Assembly: GCA_028689615.1 (NCBI GenBank)
Contig: JAQVCV010000052.1
Coordinates: 1-35,410, forward strand
DNA from: Bacteroidales bacterium
Lineage (GTDB): Bacteria > Bacteroidota > Bacteroidia > Bacteroidales > TTA-H9
Reading direction: 5' to 3'
DNA length: 35,410 nt
The notes beneath the pieces are model-generated. The model was not told the origin of the DNA and did no database searches. It saw only the letters and a program-made list of their open reading frames with translations. Position 1 is the first letter of the stretch, and every line of letters starts with the position of its first letter. Positions 7,654 to 15,214 of this stretch are shown one piece after another. The position numbers were made by a program, and so were the translations under genes.

Positions 7654-9642
7654 ATGAAAAAAGCCATCGTTCCGCTTTCTCAGTTTATAATGTATGTGAT
7701 CCTTGTTTTATCGGGTGTTCTCTGGGAAGAAAGCGCCCAATGTCAGTCCACAGCGGAAAATTTACGACGGTGGCCAACTACCGATCCCAAGGCCGGCATT
7801 GTGCTGGCTTTTGGGGAGGTGGTTAACCCGCGCACCAACACACAGGTATTCAACGAAGGGTATTATATTGCCACCCAATACCATTCGCCTGTAATTGCCC
7901 TCACCGACGGACGAATTCTGATGGCCACCCCTTACGTTTGGTATTCGCCAAATCTCAACTACCAGATGTCGTTTGGCGGGCCTCCCGATCCGCAATTTCT
8001 CAGAGCCAAAAATCTGGAACCCGCGTATGTGGCTGCATCGGTTGGTTTGCAGGTGAGCCAGACCGAGACCCTGTATTATACCGGGCTGCTGACCGAGTTG
8101 AAGGTGAAGCCGGGGCAGCGGGTGAAAGCCGGCGATACGCTGGGTTTCTCGGGATATACCCGATGGGTTACCGATCAGCCCGCCCTAGGTATCTCCCTTT
8201 CAAAAGGTGGAAAAACCTCTGATGTGGGTGTTTACCTTTTTGGCCCTGATTACAAGCCGAAAGAGATCAAAAAGTCGGTGCCTTACAACCCCTGGGCCAA
8301 GCTATCACCCGAGAAACTCAGGGAAGATTTTTCTATTTTAAGAGCGAGCCTCGAAGAGGGGCATCCCGGAATCTATCTCTATTCCGGCAAGCAGGAAATG
8401 GATCGTTGGTTCGACAGCATCGCATCGGTTGGTCTCAACACGCAATTGCCGTTAAACAGCTTTGCAGCCATTGTCCGCAAAACGCTGGCCAGGGTGCGGT
8501 GTGGCCATACCAATTTTATTGAACCCGGCTACGAAAATAAAAACTATTGCCCGCTCGATATCCGGTTTGCCGATGGCAAATGCCTCGTGAAAAAAGACTG
8601 GAATTCCCCCTCCGTGCTGAAGCCCGGAACCGAACTGTTGACAGTGAATGGATTCGCGCCCGATTCGTTGTTCCGGTTGCTCGCGCAGCAGGCCGAGAGT
8701 GATGGTTATTCGGTAGCCGGACGACAATACCTCGTGAACCGGCTTTCCAGGATTTTTCTGCACAACGAGTTTGGTGATGTCAGCAGATGGTCGTTAACCA
8801 TCAAGACCCCGGAAGGCAGCACCAGGCAGGTTTCCATCCCATCCATCTCGTGGAACGACCTGCGAAAAAAGAAAACCGAGGCCATGACCAAAAAACCTGA
8901 CCCTCTGCCCGATGCGGTGAAAATATCGTTCGATTCATCGGGCCTGGCCTGCCTGAAAGTAATCGATTTCGCCCTTTTCGACCGCGATCAGATTGATGGT
9001 TTTCTCGCTCAGCTCGCCGCCCAAAAAGTGACAAAGCTGCTGATCGACCTGCGCGACAACCCCGGCGGAACTACCGAGAACCTCGATTATCTCTATGCTT
9101 ATTTCGCCGGAGAACCCTTCAGGATGATTGAATACGACCAGGTTTTTAAAGCAGGAAAATTCGATTTTTTGAAATACTCCACCAATTACTCCGGCGACGA
9201 TGATATGCACCTGAATTTTAATAAAGTGGAAGGTTATGACGGCTACATTCATGTTCCTGATCTGGTTGAGCCGCGAAAAGAGAACCATTTCGACGGGAAA
9301 GTGTGGGTGCTGATGAACGGTGGCACTTTTTCGGCGGCATCCATCTTTTGTGCCCGTATGGCTCTGGACAAACGGGCCGTGTTGCTGGGTGAAGAAACAG
9401 GAGGTGCCTTTCATCAGCTAACGGCCGAGAAATTTGCTTATATCCGGTTAAAAAACAGTGGCTTTATGTGTCGGATTCCGATGGTTCGGTCGGTTGTTGT
9501 TTCGGGTAATTCGGAGCACCAGACGAAAGGACGCGGTGTGCTCCCCGATGTGGTGGTAGTTCCAACAGTGAGTCAACTGCTTGGCGATACCTTTGACGGT
9601 GTGATGCAGCAGGCTGTGGAGATCATCAGTCAGGCTCCCTGA
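7654..9642 (+). CDS. S41-family peptidase with N-terminal degenerate M23-like domain
   Basis: The 662-residue protein has an N-terminal hydrophobic export signal (about residues 1-30). The C-terminal half is an S41 (C-terminal processing/tail-specific) protease: the cap RVRCGHTNF (280-288), LIDLRDNPGG (463-472), the nucleophile Ser560 in GGTFSAAS, and GEETGG (579-584). Residues ~60-200 resemble the M23/LytM beta-barrel: EGYYIATQYHSPVIALTDGRI, then TELKVKPGQRVKAGDTLGFSG. However, the metal ligands are missing: the first His site reads N-E-G and the closing HxH strand reads ALGISL. The barrel is therefore probably a binding rather than a catalytic module. It lies 6 bp after the Asp-box T9SS gene. 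Likely periplasmic or surface; substrate unknown. Confidence 0.88.
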   Translation: MKKAIVPLSQFIMYVILVLSGVLWEESAQCQSTAENLRRWPTTDPKAGIVLAFGEVVNPRTNTQVFNEGYYIATQYHSPVIALTDGRILMATPYVWYSPNLNYQMSFGGPPDPQFLRAKNLEPAYVAASVGLQVSQTETLYYTGLLTELKVKPGQRVKAGDTLGFSGYTRWVTDQPALGISLSKGGKTSDVGVYLFGPDYKPKEIKKSVPYNPWAKLSPEKLREDFSILRASLEEGHPGIYLYSGKQEMDRWFDSIASVGLNTQLPLNSFAAIVRKTLARVRCGHTNFIEPGYENKNYCPLDIRFADGKCLVKKDWNSPSVLKPGTELLTVNGFAPDSLFRLLAQQAESDGYSVAGRQYLVNRLSRIFLHNEFGDVSRWSLTIKTPEGSTRQVSIPSISWNDLRKKKTEAMTKKPDPLPDAVKISFDSSGLACLKVIDFALFDRDQIDGFLAQLAAQKVTKLLIDLRDNPGGTTENLDYLYAYFAGEPFRMIEYDQVFKAGKFDFLKYSTNYSGDDDMHLNFNKVEGYDGYIHVPDLVEPRKENHFDGKVWVLMNGGTFSAASIFCARMALDKRAVLLGEETGGAFHQLTAEKFAYIRLKNSGFMCRIPMVRSVVVSGNSEHQTKGRGVLPDVVVVPTVSQLLGDTFDGVMQQAVEIISQAP

Positions 9643-9703
9643 TTTCTCCCGTTCTGATTTGTAATCCTTATTTTTTTGGGGACTGGTTGAATATCAGAAA
9701 GGG

Positions 9704-10219
9704 TTATTTAAAGAAAAGGTTTTTATTCCCTTTTTTATTGATCATCATAAGGGAGATCAAGGCTACGGCAGGGCATATTTTGATGTTGAGCAGGGTGATG
9801 TCGAGCAGTTGCACGAATCTGCGACGGTCGGTGTGAGGGTAGCCTGAACAGGCCTGCGGTCTGTCGGGGTAAACAGCGCAATAGTTGTCGGCGCCCAGGA
9901 AAGGGCAGGGCATGGTTTTAAACACGTAATCGCCATCTTCGTCGATTTTGAGATAACTGTCGGCTAATTGCGATGGTTTGTAGCGGAGCGATTTGGCCAT
10001 CCGGGTTATATCGCGGTCGGTAATCCTGGGTCCAAGTGTGGCACAGCACCGGGCGCATTGCAAACAATCTATTGCATCAAAGGCTTCTTCGTGGAGATCG
10101 GCCATGATGGCATCAAGGTTGGCAGGTTTGCGTTTTTTGAGCAATGCGAACAACTTCCTCACTTCAGGCAACTGTCTGGAGGCTTCGTCGATGTAGGTTT
10201 GGTAGTGTGCAGGTAACAT
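9704..10219 (-). CDS. YkgJ-family CxxCxxCC cysteine-cluster protein
   Basis: The product has 171 residues. The defining motif CxxCxxCC is intact (C52, C55, C58, C59), followed by C105, C114 and C124 in the PCPFLGADNYCAVYPDRPQAC region and by C149. This is the PF03692 pattern, thought to bind zinc or an Fe-S cluster; members are annotated as putative zinc/iron-chelating or Fe-S proteins without a proven reaction. The protein looks cytoplasmic. The gene begins 75 bp downstream of the DnaJ-domain gene on the same strand and may share its transcript. Its 3' end converges on the S41 peptidase gene with a 61-bp gap and no clear terminator. Confidence 0.9.
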   Translation of the reverse strand: MLPAHYQTYIDEASRQLPEVRKLFALLKKRKPANLDAIMADLHEEAFDAIDCLQCARCCATLGPRITDRDITRMAKSLRYKPSQLADSYLKIDEDGDYVFKTMPCPFLGADNYCAVYPDRPQACSGYPHTDRRRFVQLLDITLLNIKICPAVALISLMMINKKGNKNLFFK

Positions 10220-10294
10220 TTTTGCTTGGTGTGTTTCGGAATCCGCGTTCGGAGTTGCACAGGGATTCTTTGGCTAAACCTGACAGGCAAGCAG

Positions 10295-11146
10295 TTATTT
10301 GAACCCCCGTTGCTTTTTAATCTCTTCGTAAGCCGACTGGATTTGTTGAAATTTTTCTTTAGCAGCATGTTGCACATCTTCCCCCAGGTGACTTACCTTA
10401 TCGGGATGGTGCAGGATCGCCATTTGCCGGTAGGCTTTCTTTACCTCCTCATCGGTGGCATCGGGGCTGATCCCTAATATTTTGTAGGCACTGGCCTGGT
10501 CTTTTACAAACATGGCCTTCACACTGTTGAAGTCGGCAAACGAAATTCCCATCCAGCGACTGATGCTCTGTATGAGAGTTACTTCCGTGTCATCATACCG
10601 TCCATCGGCACCAGCAATGCCAAACAGATAATGAAGGAGCTGGAGGCGCGTGCTGTACTCCATAAACCCTTTGATCTGTTCGCTGACGCCTTGCAGGTTG
10701 AGCTCTTGTTTGAGTACATCCCTGAGCAGCAGTATGTAACGTTCGGCCGCCTCGGCCCCGAATTGACGGGTGAAGAAATTCTTCACGTAATCGAGTTCCG
10801 ATTTCATCACGGTGCCATCGGCTTTCATCACGGCAGCCGAAAGTACCACCAGGCTTACCCCGAAGTCTCCGGGACGGGTAGCATCGTGGCCTGACGCCTG
10901 ACCGGGTGCGCTGTTCAATTGTCCCTGGTAGGCGTATTCACCGCTCTGCATGCCGTCCACCATGCTGCCAAATATAAAACCCAGGATGCCGCCGATGGGT
11001 CCTCCTAAAACGGCTCCCAGTCCGGCTCCTATCCATTTTCCGTATTGCGTTTTCTTCCGACGTTTGTCCATATTCTTTTTAACAAGTAGCGAGCCTATGG
11101 CAGTAACCATGAGGCCCATAAGAATGAATGTTATTAACCAATCCAT
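10295..11146 (-). CDS. TerB-DnaJ co-chaperone (DjlA-like), membrane-anchored
   Basis: The 283-residue protein has three parts. An N-terminal membrane segment (residues 3-22) is followed by a glycine-rich hydrophobic stretch (38-62, GLGAVLGGPIGGILGFIFG). A TerB-like helical domain covers about 95-210 (VSLVVLSAAVMKADG ... GIAGADGRYDDTE, with the paired acidic loops typical of TerB). A C-terminal J domain (219-283) carries HPD at 247-249. This is the DjlA architecture: a membrane-bound J protein that recruits DnaK (Hsp70) and stimulates its ATPase. The client is unknown. A TAnnTTTG element lies 22 bp upstream of the start. Confidence 0.92.
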   Translation of the reverse strand: MDWLITFILMGLMVTAIGSLLVKKNMDKRRKKTQYGKWIGAGLGAVLGGPIGGILGFIFGSMVDGMQSGEYAYQGQLNSAPGQASGHDATRPGDFGVSLVVLSAAVMKADGTVMKSELDYVKNFFTRQFGAEAAERYILLLRDVLKQELNLQGVSEQIKGFMEYSTRLQLLHYLFGIAGADGRYDDTEVTLIQSISRWMGISFADFNSVKAMFVKDQASAYKILGISPDATDEEVKKAYRQMAILHHPDKVSHLGEDVQHAAKEKFQQIQSAYEEIKKQRGFK

Positions 11147-11168
11147 CTTTTTTGACGAAATGTGGGTG

Positions 11169-11176
11169 CAAAGGTA
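11169..11176 (-). promoter_or_regulatory. -7 element for the TerB-DnaJ gene
   Basis: The minus strand reads TACCTTTG, matching TAnnTTTG, 22 bp before the start at 11146. No TTG was found at the normal upstream distance, so only the -7 half is supported. Confidence 0.4.
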
Positions 11177-11283
11177 ACAGGATTATGGAATATGCAGAAG
11201 CTTGTGCTGCCAATCGGGAAAACCACAAGAGGTTTGCTGAACCACCTTGCTTTCAGAATTCAGGGTGGTTCCTTTAGCAGATG

Positions 11284-12795
11284 CTATCTGATTTGATAAA
11301 CAACCGTTGCACCTCCGTTAACAACAAATTTTTTGTCGGATGTGTAGGCTGGCATGAAGCCTGGCTGCCCCGACGTGAGTTCGTAGTCTGATTGGGTGTG
11401 GTTGTAGTTGATGGAGGCATGCAGGTTGAAGCTTAAGGTTGGTGAAAGATACCGTTCCATCAGGATGGTTGTTGCCGCCTTCGCGTCGAAATTGTTGTAG
11501 CTGACTGTTCTATCGGGGATTCCGTAGAAACTTTCCATGTATTCAACAGAATATGCCGACAACCAGGTTGTGATAATGGCTTTCAGCGCAGTTCTGGTGT
11601 TGGGGTAGAAACCGTATTCCAGGGTTGTTGACAGGTTTGCCGATGGCCTCAATTTAGTTTTTTGATCAGCACTGTTCAAATGGTTTCCATAACCAACTTC
11701 TATTTCGGCTGAAAAGGTGCGTTGCCATTCGGTGTTGAGGGGCCGAGCCGAAACAACACCTGCTAAGACGTTGTAGTTTTGTCGGTTGTACTCTTTCGTG
11801 GTTTCTACATCGGTTTTTTCAAGCAAGGTGTTATCTTGAGTTAAGTGGTTGTAATTGTTGATATAGGCCACCTTTGATTCTACACCTGCATACCAACGTG
11901 TCCCTGAAGCTCTGTCGGGTCGGGGTGCGTAACTCCAGATGTCGTTGAGTGTTGCAAAAGCCACCACATCGGTTTCGGCCAGGAGTCCTGAGGCGCGAAG
12001 GGTGGAATCGAGGCTCACGAGGTCGGAAGTGAGTTTAATGCGGTAATCAAAGCCTCGTTGGTTGCGCAACCGGGTCATTTCGTCGGCCAGCACGTTGATT
12101 TTTTCGATCGGGGGGAGGTCAGCCAACCTGTTCACCCGTTGCAGTTCTCTCAACAGTTGCACTGCCTGCCAGGCATTTGAGGTCTGTTCCAAACGGCCTG
12201 TGCCTGCCAACAGCCTGGGTGCCAGGGTAAACGACAGATCTCGATTGTCTTGTTTGTTGCTAACCACTGTTCCCTGGTTGGTTTCTTGTTTGAAGCTTGA
12301 GCTTCTGAAATTGAACCCTGTTTCAATGCTGGTTTCCAGGAAACGTTTTCCAGAGTAGAACCGTCTGTTTGTGCGGTAATAGAGGTTGGTTCCACCATCC
12401 AATTGCCTGGTTTCCAATTCGGTGTTGCCCGATGTTGCCTGGTTGTTGTTGATCGAGGCATCTGCTTGAATCCGCCAGGAAGTTGAGCTTTGTTGGCGGG
12501 TATTGTTTTGGATTGAATAACTGGTAATAGCACCTGCAGGGCTGATTGACAGGTTGTTGGATGTCGTCTTGCTGTCGAGGTGCGTGGCTGAATTGTTGTA
12601 GAAGCCGTTCAACCCAAACACGGTGCGAAGCTCTGTGTATCGAAAATCAGGATTGAGATAACCGGCTAAGGGATAATCGATTTTGCTTTTAATGCTGTAT
12701 TGTTCAGGGGTGTAACCGCTCCATTGAGCTGTTGCATTGTAGGCTGCAGCAAGCAAAAAAAAGGCGATTGCGAATAGTTCTGAATTTAATTTCAT
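11284..12795 (-). CDS. Exported protein of unknown function, probable outer-membrane beta-barrel
   Basis: I do not recognise a named family. The frame is open back to 12960, but I place the start at 12795, where a normal signal peptide begins (MKLNSELFAIAFFLLAAAYNATAQ); the longer version would bury it behind 55 unrelated residues. A -7 promoter element at 12896-12903 also falls inside the longer reading. The mature ~480 residues alternate polar and aromatic residues in many amphipathic strands (for example NLYYRTNRRFYSGKRFLETS, RWYAGVESKVAYINNYNH, LSFNLHASINYNHTQSDYEL), as in outer-membrane barrels. A helical, charged insert near residues 215-280 could plug the pore or sit in the periplasm. 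Function cannot be stated. Confidence 0.75.
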   Translation of the reverse strand: MKLNSELFAIAFFLLAAAYNATAQWSGYTPEQYSIKSKIDYPLAGYLNPDFRYTELRTVFGLNGFYNNSATHLDSKTTSNNLSISPAGAITSYSIQNNTRQQSSTSWRIQADASINNNQATSGNTELETRQLDGGTNLYYRTNRRFYSGKRFLETSIETGFNFRSSSFKQETNQGTVVSNKQDNRDLSFTLAPRLLAGTGRLEQTSNAWQAVQLLRELQRVNRLADLPPIEKINVLADEMTRLRNQRGFDYRIKLTSDLVSLDSTLRASGLLAETDVVAFATLNDIWSYAPRPDRASGTRWYAGVESKVAYINNYNHLTQDNTLLEKTDVETTKEYNRQNYNVLAGVVSARPLNTEWQRTFSAEIEVGYGNHLNSADQKTKLRPSANLSTTLEYGFYPNTRTALKAIITTWLSAYSVEYMESFYGIPDRTVSYNNFDAKAATTILMERYLSPTLSFNLHASINYNHTQSDYELTSGQPGFMPAYTSDKKFVVNGGATVVYQIR

Positions 12796-12895
12796 TCTAA
12801 TCAGTTTTTTGGCAGTAAAAAGAGCGTGTTTTTTCTCGCCGCCGGCCTTATTGTTTGGTTTCATAACTTTAAACCACGGTCGGGCAATCAAAAAA

Positions 12896-12903
12896 CAAAA
12901 GTA
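12896..12903 (-). promoter_or_regulatory. -7 element for the beta-barrel gene
   Basis: The minus strand reads TACTTTTG, matching TAnnTTTG. It lies about 93 bp upstream of the chosen start at 12795. No TTG partner was found at the right spacing. Confidence 0.35.
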
Positions 12904-13011
12904 GCAAAAGAATCTGGCCGATATCCCTGTTTCGGGTTCCGTTGGGGTGTGAACATTCATTTCGGGTAGTTGTTTACATAGACAAATTCCAAATAAGCAT
13001 TTGAATTGGTG

Positions 13012-13029
13012 TTTACAACATGTTGTAAA
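13012..13029. promoter_or_regulatory. Perfect 18-bp palindrome, candidate operator of the E1-E2 operon
   Basis: The sequence TTTACAACATGTTGTAAA is identical to its own reverse complement. It lies 33 bp before the E1 alpha start codon in the intergenic region shared with the divergent beta-barrel gene. Perfect dyads of this length next to a start codon are typical of dimeric regulator sites (GntR, CRP/FNR or TetR types). No standard TAnnTTTG box is visible for this operon, so the promoter may be atypical or activator-dependent. The regulator is not in this window as far as I can tell. Confidence 0.6.
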
Positions 13030-13062
13030 GCCGTATAAAAGAATATCATAATTAGTAATACA

Positions 13063-14151
13063 ATGTTTAAAGAATACAGTCCGCTTGATGACAAGCTGTT
13101 TCAGGTAATGGACAACGACGGGAAGATAGTGAATCCCGCCTGGATGCCTGAAATCAACGACGAGAGGCTGCTCAAAGCCTTTAAAGACATGCTCTTCGCG
13201 CGGCAGGCCGACCTGATGGCCGTGTCGTACCAGCGCCAGGGGCGAATGTTCACCTATCCGCCCAATTTTGGGCAGGAGGCCATATCGGGAGGTTTGGCGC
13301 AGGTGATGCGCGAACAGGATTGGCTGGTTCCCGCTTTCCGTGAGCTGGGCGCCTGGCTGGCCAAAGGGGCAACCCTGAAGGAGGTTTTTTTGTATTTCAT
13401 GGGGTATGAAGATGGTACGGTGTTCGAGAAAGCCAAAAACATCACACCGATCTCAGTTCCCATTGGGTCGCAACTGATTCATGCCGCAGGCATAGGGTAT
13501 GCCATCAACTATAAAAAAGAGGACAGTGTTGTGTATGCCATCGTGGGAGACGGAGGTACTTCTACCGGCGATTTCCACGAAGCACTCAACTTTGCAGCCG
13601 TTTGGAATGCACCGGTGGTTTTCATTGTTCAAAACAACCAGTTCGCCATCTCGGTGCCCTTCAAAAAGCAAACCCGAAGCATCAACATCGCTGTGAAAGG
13701 CGTGGCTTACGGAATGGCATGCATCAAGGTTGACGGCAACGATCTGTTTGCCATGACCCGCGCTCTGAAAGAGGCAGAAGCCCATGCGCGCGAAGGGAAA
13801 GGCCCTGTTTTGATAGAAGCCTTAACTTACCGTCGTGGTGCCCACACCACCTCCGACGATCCAACTAAATACCGCACCAAGGAGGAGGAAGAGCAATGGA
13901 GTTGCACCGATCCCATTGACCGTCTGCGCAAATACCTTGTTTCTAAGAATTTGTGGGACACGGCAGGCGAAGAGTCGCTGCTGGCAGAATACAAGAAAGA
14001 GGTTGACCGTCAGTTTGAAGCTGCCGAAAATTATCCTCCTTACCCGCTTGAGGATGTATTCAAATATCTCTACGTGGAAATGACCGATGATTTAAAAGAA
14101 CAGAAAGTTGAACATGAAAAATTCCTTAAATGGAAGGAGGGGCTGAAATGA
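13063..14151 (+). CDS. pdhA: 2-oxo acid dehydrogenase E1 component, alpha subunit (pyruvate dehydrogenase type)
   Basis: The product is a 362-residue thiamine-diphosphate-dependent E1 alpha chain. The ThDP/Mg motif starts at GDG (162-164) and ends at NN (191-192) in VGDGGTSTGDFHEALNFAA ... IVQNN. The phosphorylation-loop region is YRRGAHTTSDDPTKYR (256-271). The N-terminal SYQRQGRMFTYPPNFGQEA resembles the Bacillus-type pyruvate dehydrogenase alpha chain. With E1 beta it forms a heterotetramer that decarboxylates the 2-oxo acid and acylates the E2 lipoyl group. Pyruvate is the favoured substrate from similarity and gene order; branched-chain 2-oxo acids remain possible. It starts the operon and overlaps E1 beta by 4 bp. 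Confidence 0.9.
   Translation: MFKEYSPLDDKLFQVMDNDGKIVNPAWMPEINDERLLKAFKDMLFARQADLMAVSYQRQGRMFTYPPNFGQEAISGGLAQVMREQDWLVPAFRELGAWLAKGATLKEVFLYFMGYEDGTVFEKAKNITPISVPIGSQLIHAAGIGYAINYKKEDSVVYAIVGDGGTSTGDFHEALNFAAVWNAPVVFIVQNNQFAISVPFKKQTRSINIAVKGVAYGMACIKVDGNDLFAMTRALKEAEAHAREGKGPVLIEALTYRRGAHTTSDDPTKYRTKEEEEQWSCTDPIDRLRKYLVSKNLWDTAGEESLLAEYKKEVDRQFEAAENYPPYPLEDVFKYLYVEMTDDLKEQKVEHEKFLKWKEGLK
14134..14140 (+). promoter_or_regulatory. Strong Shine-Dalgarno sequence for E1 beta
   Basis: AAGGAGG lies 7 bp before the ATG at 14148 and inside the end of the E1 alpha frame. Strong SD sequences are rare in Bacteroidota, so this one helps decide the start: the in-frame codon at 14130 lies upstream of the SD and is unlikely to be used. 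Confidence 0.6.
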
Positions 14152-15125
14152 AAGTGATGACTATTGTACAGGCAGTTACCGATGCCATTGATATAAAACT
14201 TGCCGAAGATTCTTCGGTGGTAGCTTTTGGTGAAGACGTGGGAGTGGAAGGTGGTGTGTTTCGCGCTACTGAAGGTTTGCAGAAAAAACACGGTGAACAC
14301 CGCGTGTTCGACAGTCCGTTGGCCGAGTCGGCCATAGTGGGAACTGCCGTGGGTATGGCAATGAATGGCTTGCGCCCGGTGGTTGAGATGCAGTTTTGCG
14401 GGTTTGTTTACCCCGCGATGAACCAGATTATTTCGCATGCAGCCAGGTTGCACAACCGCAGCCGCGGACGCTACAAAACCCCCATGGTCATCAGGTTTCC
14501 TTATGGCGGTGGCATCAATGCCCTCGAGCACCATTCCGAAAGCATGGAAGCCATGTATGGTCATATCCCGGGATTGAAGGTGGTGATTCCCAGTACCCCT
14601 TACGATACCAAGGGGCTTCTGATCTCGGCAATCGAAAGCGACGATACTGTGATTTTCATGGAACCCAAACGTATTTATCGCGCTATTAAACAGGAGGTTC
14701 CTGAAGAAAAATACTCCATTCCCCTTGGTAAAGCCAAAATTTTGTCGGAAGGAACCGACGTAACACTGGTTGCCTATGGCGCCATGATTCGCGAAGCTCA
14801 AAAGGCAGTGGCCATGGCCAAAAAGGATGGTATTTCGGTAGAACTGATCGATCTGCGGACGATTTATCCTCTTGATAAGCAAACAGTGGTTGAATCGGTT
14901 AAAAAAACAGGCAGAATGGTAGTGGTTCATGAAGGTCCGAACACCTTCGGGGTTGGTGCCGAGCTCACTGCCATCGTGAACGAGAACGCCTTCCTTAACC
15001 AGGAGGCACCGGTGGTGAGGGTCACTGGCTTCGATACCATAGTACCGCTGCCCCGAGGTGAACATCATTACATCATCAGCCCCGAGAAAATCTATTATGG
15101 TATTCAGAAATCGGTGAAATTCTGA
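14148..15125 (+). CDS. pdhB: 2-oxo acid dehydrogenase E1 component, beta subunit
   Basis: The 325-residue protein is a transketolase-like E1 beta chain: FGEDVGVEGGVFRATEGL near the N-terminus, DSPLAESAIVGTAVGMA (E in SPLAE is the conserved ThDP-activating region), RFPYGGG ... HHSESMEAMYGHIPGLKVVIPSTPYDTKGLL, and a C-terminal transketolase domain (GTDVTLVAYGAMIREA ... ELIDLRTIYPLD). I start it at 14148 because a strong SD lies just upstream and the ATG overlaps the E1 alpha stop (ATGA at 14148-14151), implying coupled translation at equal stoichiometry. It completes the decarboxylating E1 with the upstream gene. The next gene, E2, follows after 89 bp. Confidence 0.92.
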   Translation: MKVMTIVQAVTDAIDIKLAEDSSVVAFGEDVGVEGGVFRATEGLQKKHGEHRVFDSPLAESAIVGTAVGMAMNGLRPVVEMQFCGFVYPAMNQIISHAARLHNRSRGRYKTPMVIRFPYGGGINALEHHSESMEAMYGHIPGLKVVIPSTPYDTKGLLISAIESDDTVIFMEPKRIYRAIKQEVPEEKYSIPLGKAKILSEGTDVTLVAYGAMIREAQKAVAMAKKDGISVELIDLRTIYPLDKQTVVESVKKTGRMVVVHEGPNTFGVGAELTAIVNENAFLNQEAPVVRVTGFDTIVPLPRGEHHYIISPEKIYYGIQKSVKF

Positions 15126-15214
15126 TGGTTGTATTCCGGGTGCGGGGCATTGTAGCTGTGCAACCGGGATTTTAAAAATTGAAGACGGAATAAGAAATAA
15201 ACATCCGAAAGAAA

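Noticed and set aside
12796..12960. Upstream extension of the beta-barrel gene
   Set aside because: The extension places 55 residues before a complete signal peptide and crosses a -7 promoter element; the ATG at 12795 is better.
14130..14147. Upstream start for E1 beta
   Set aside because: The strong SD at 14134-14140 lies after it and fits the ATG at 14148, which also overlaps the E1 alpha stop.
14070..15068. Minus-strand open frame of 332 codons
   Set aside because: It is a shadow of E1 beta, which has full family motifs in the plus frame.
15126..15214. Possible terminator or riboswitch between E1 beta and E2
   Set aside because: Short GC-rich inverted pieces (CCGGG) exist but form no stable stem with a T run, and no known riboswitch core is visible.
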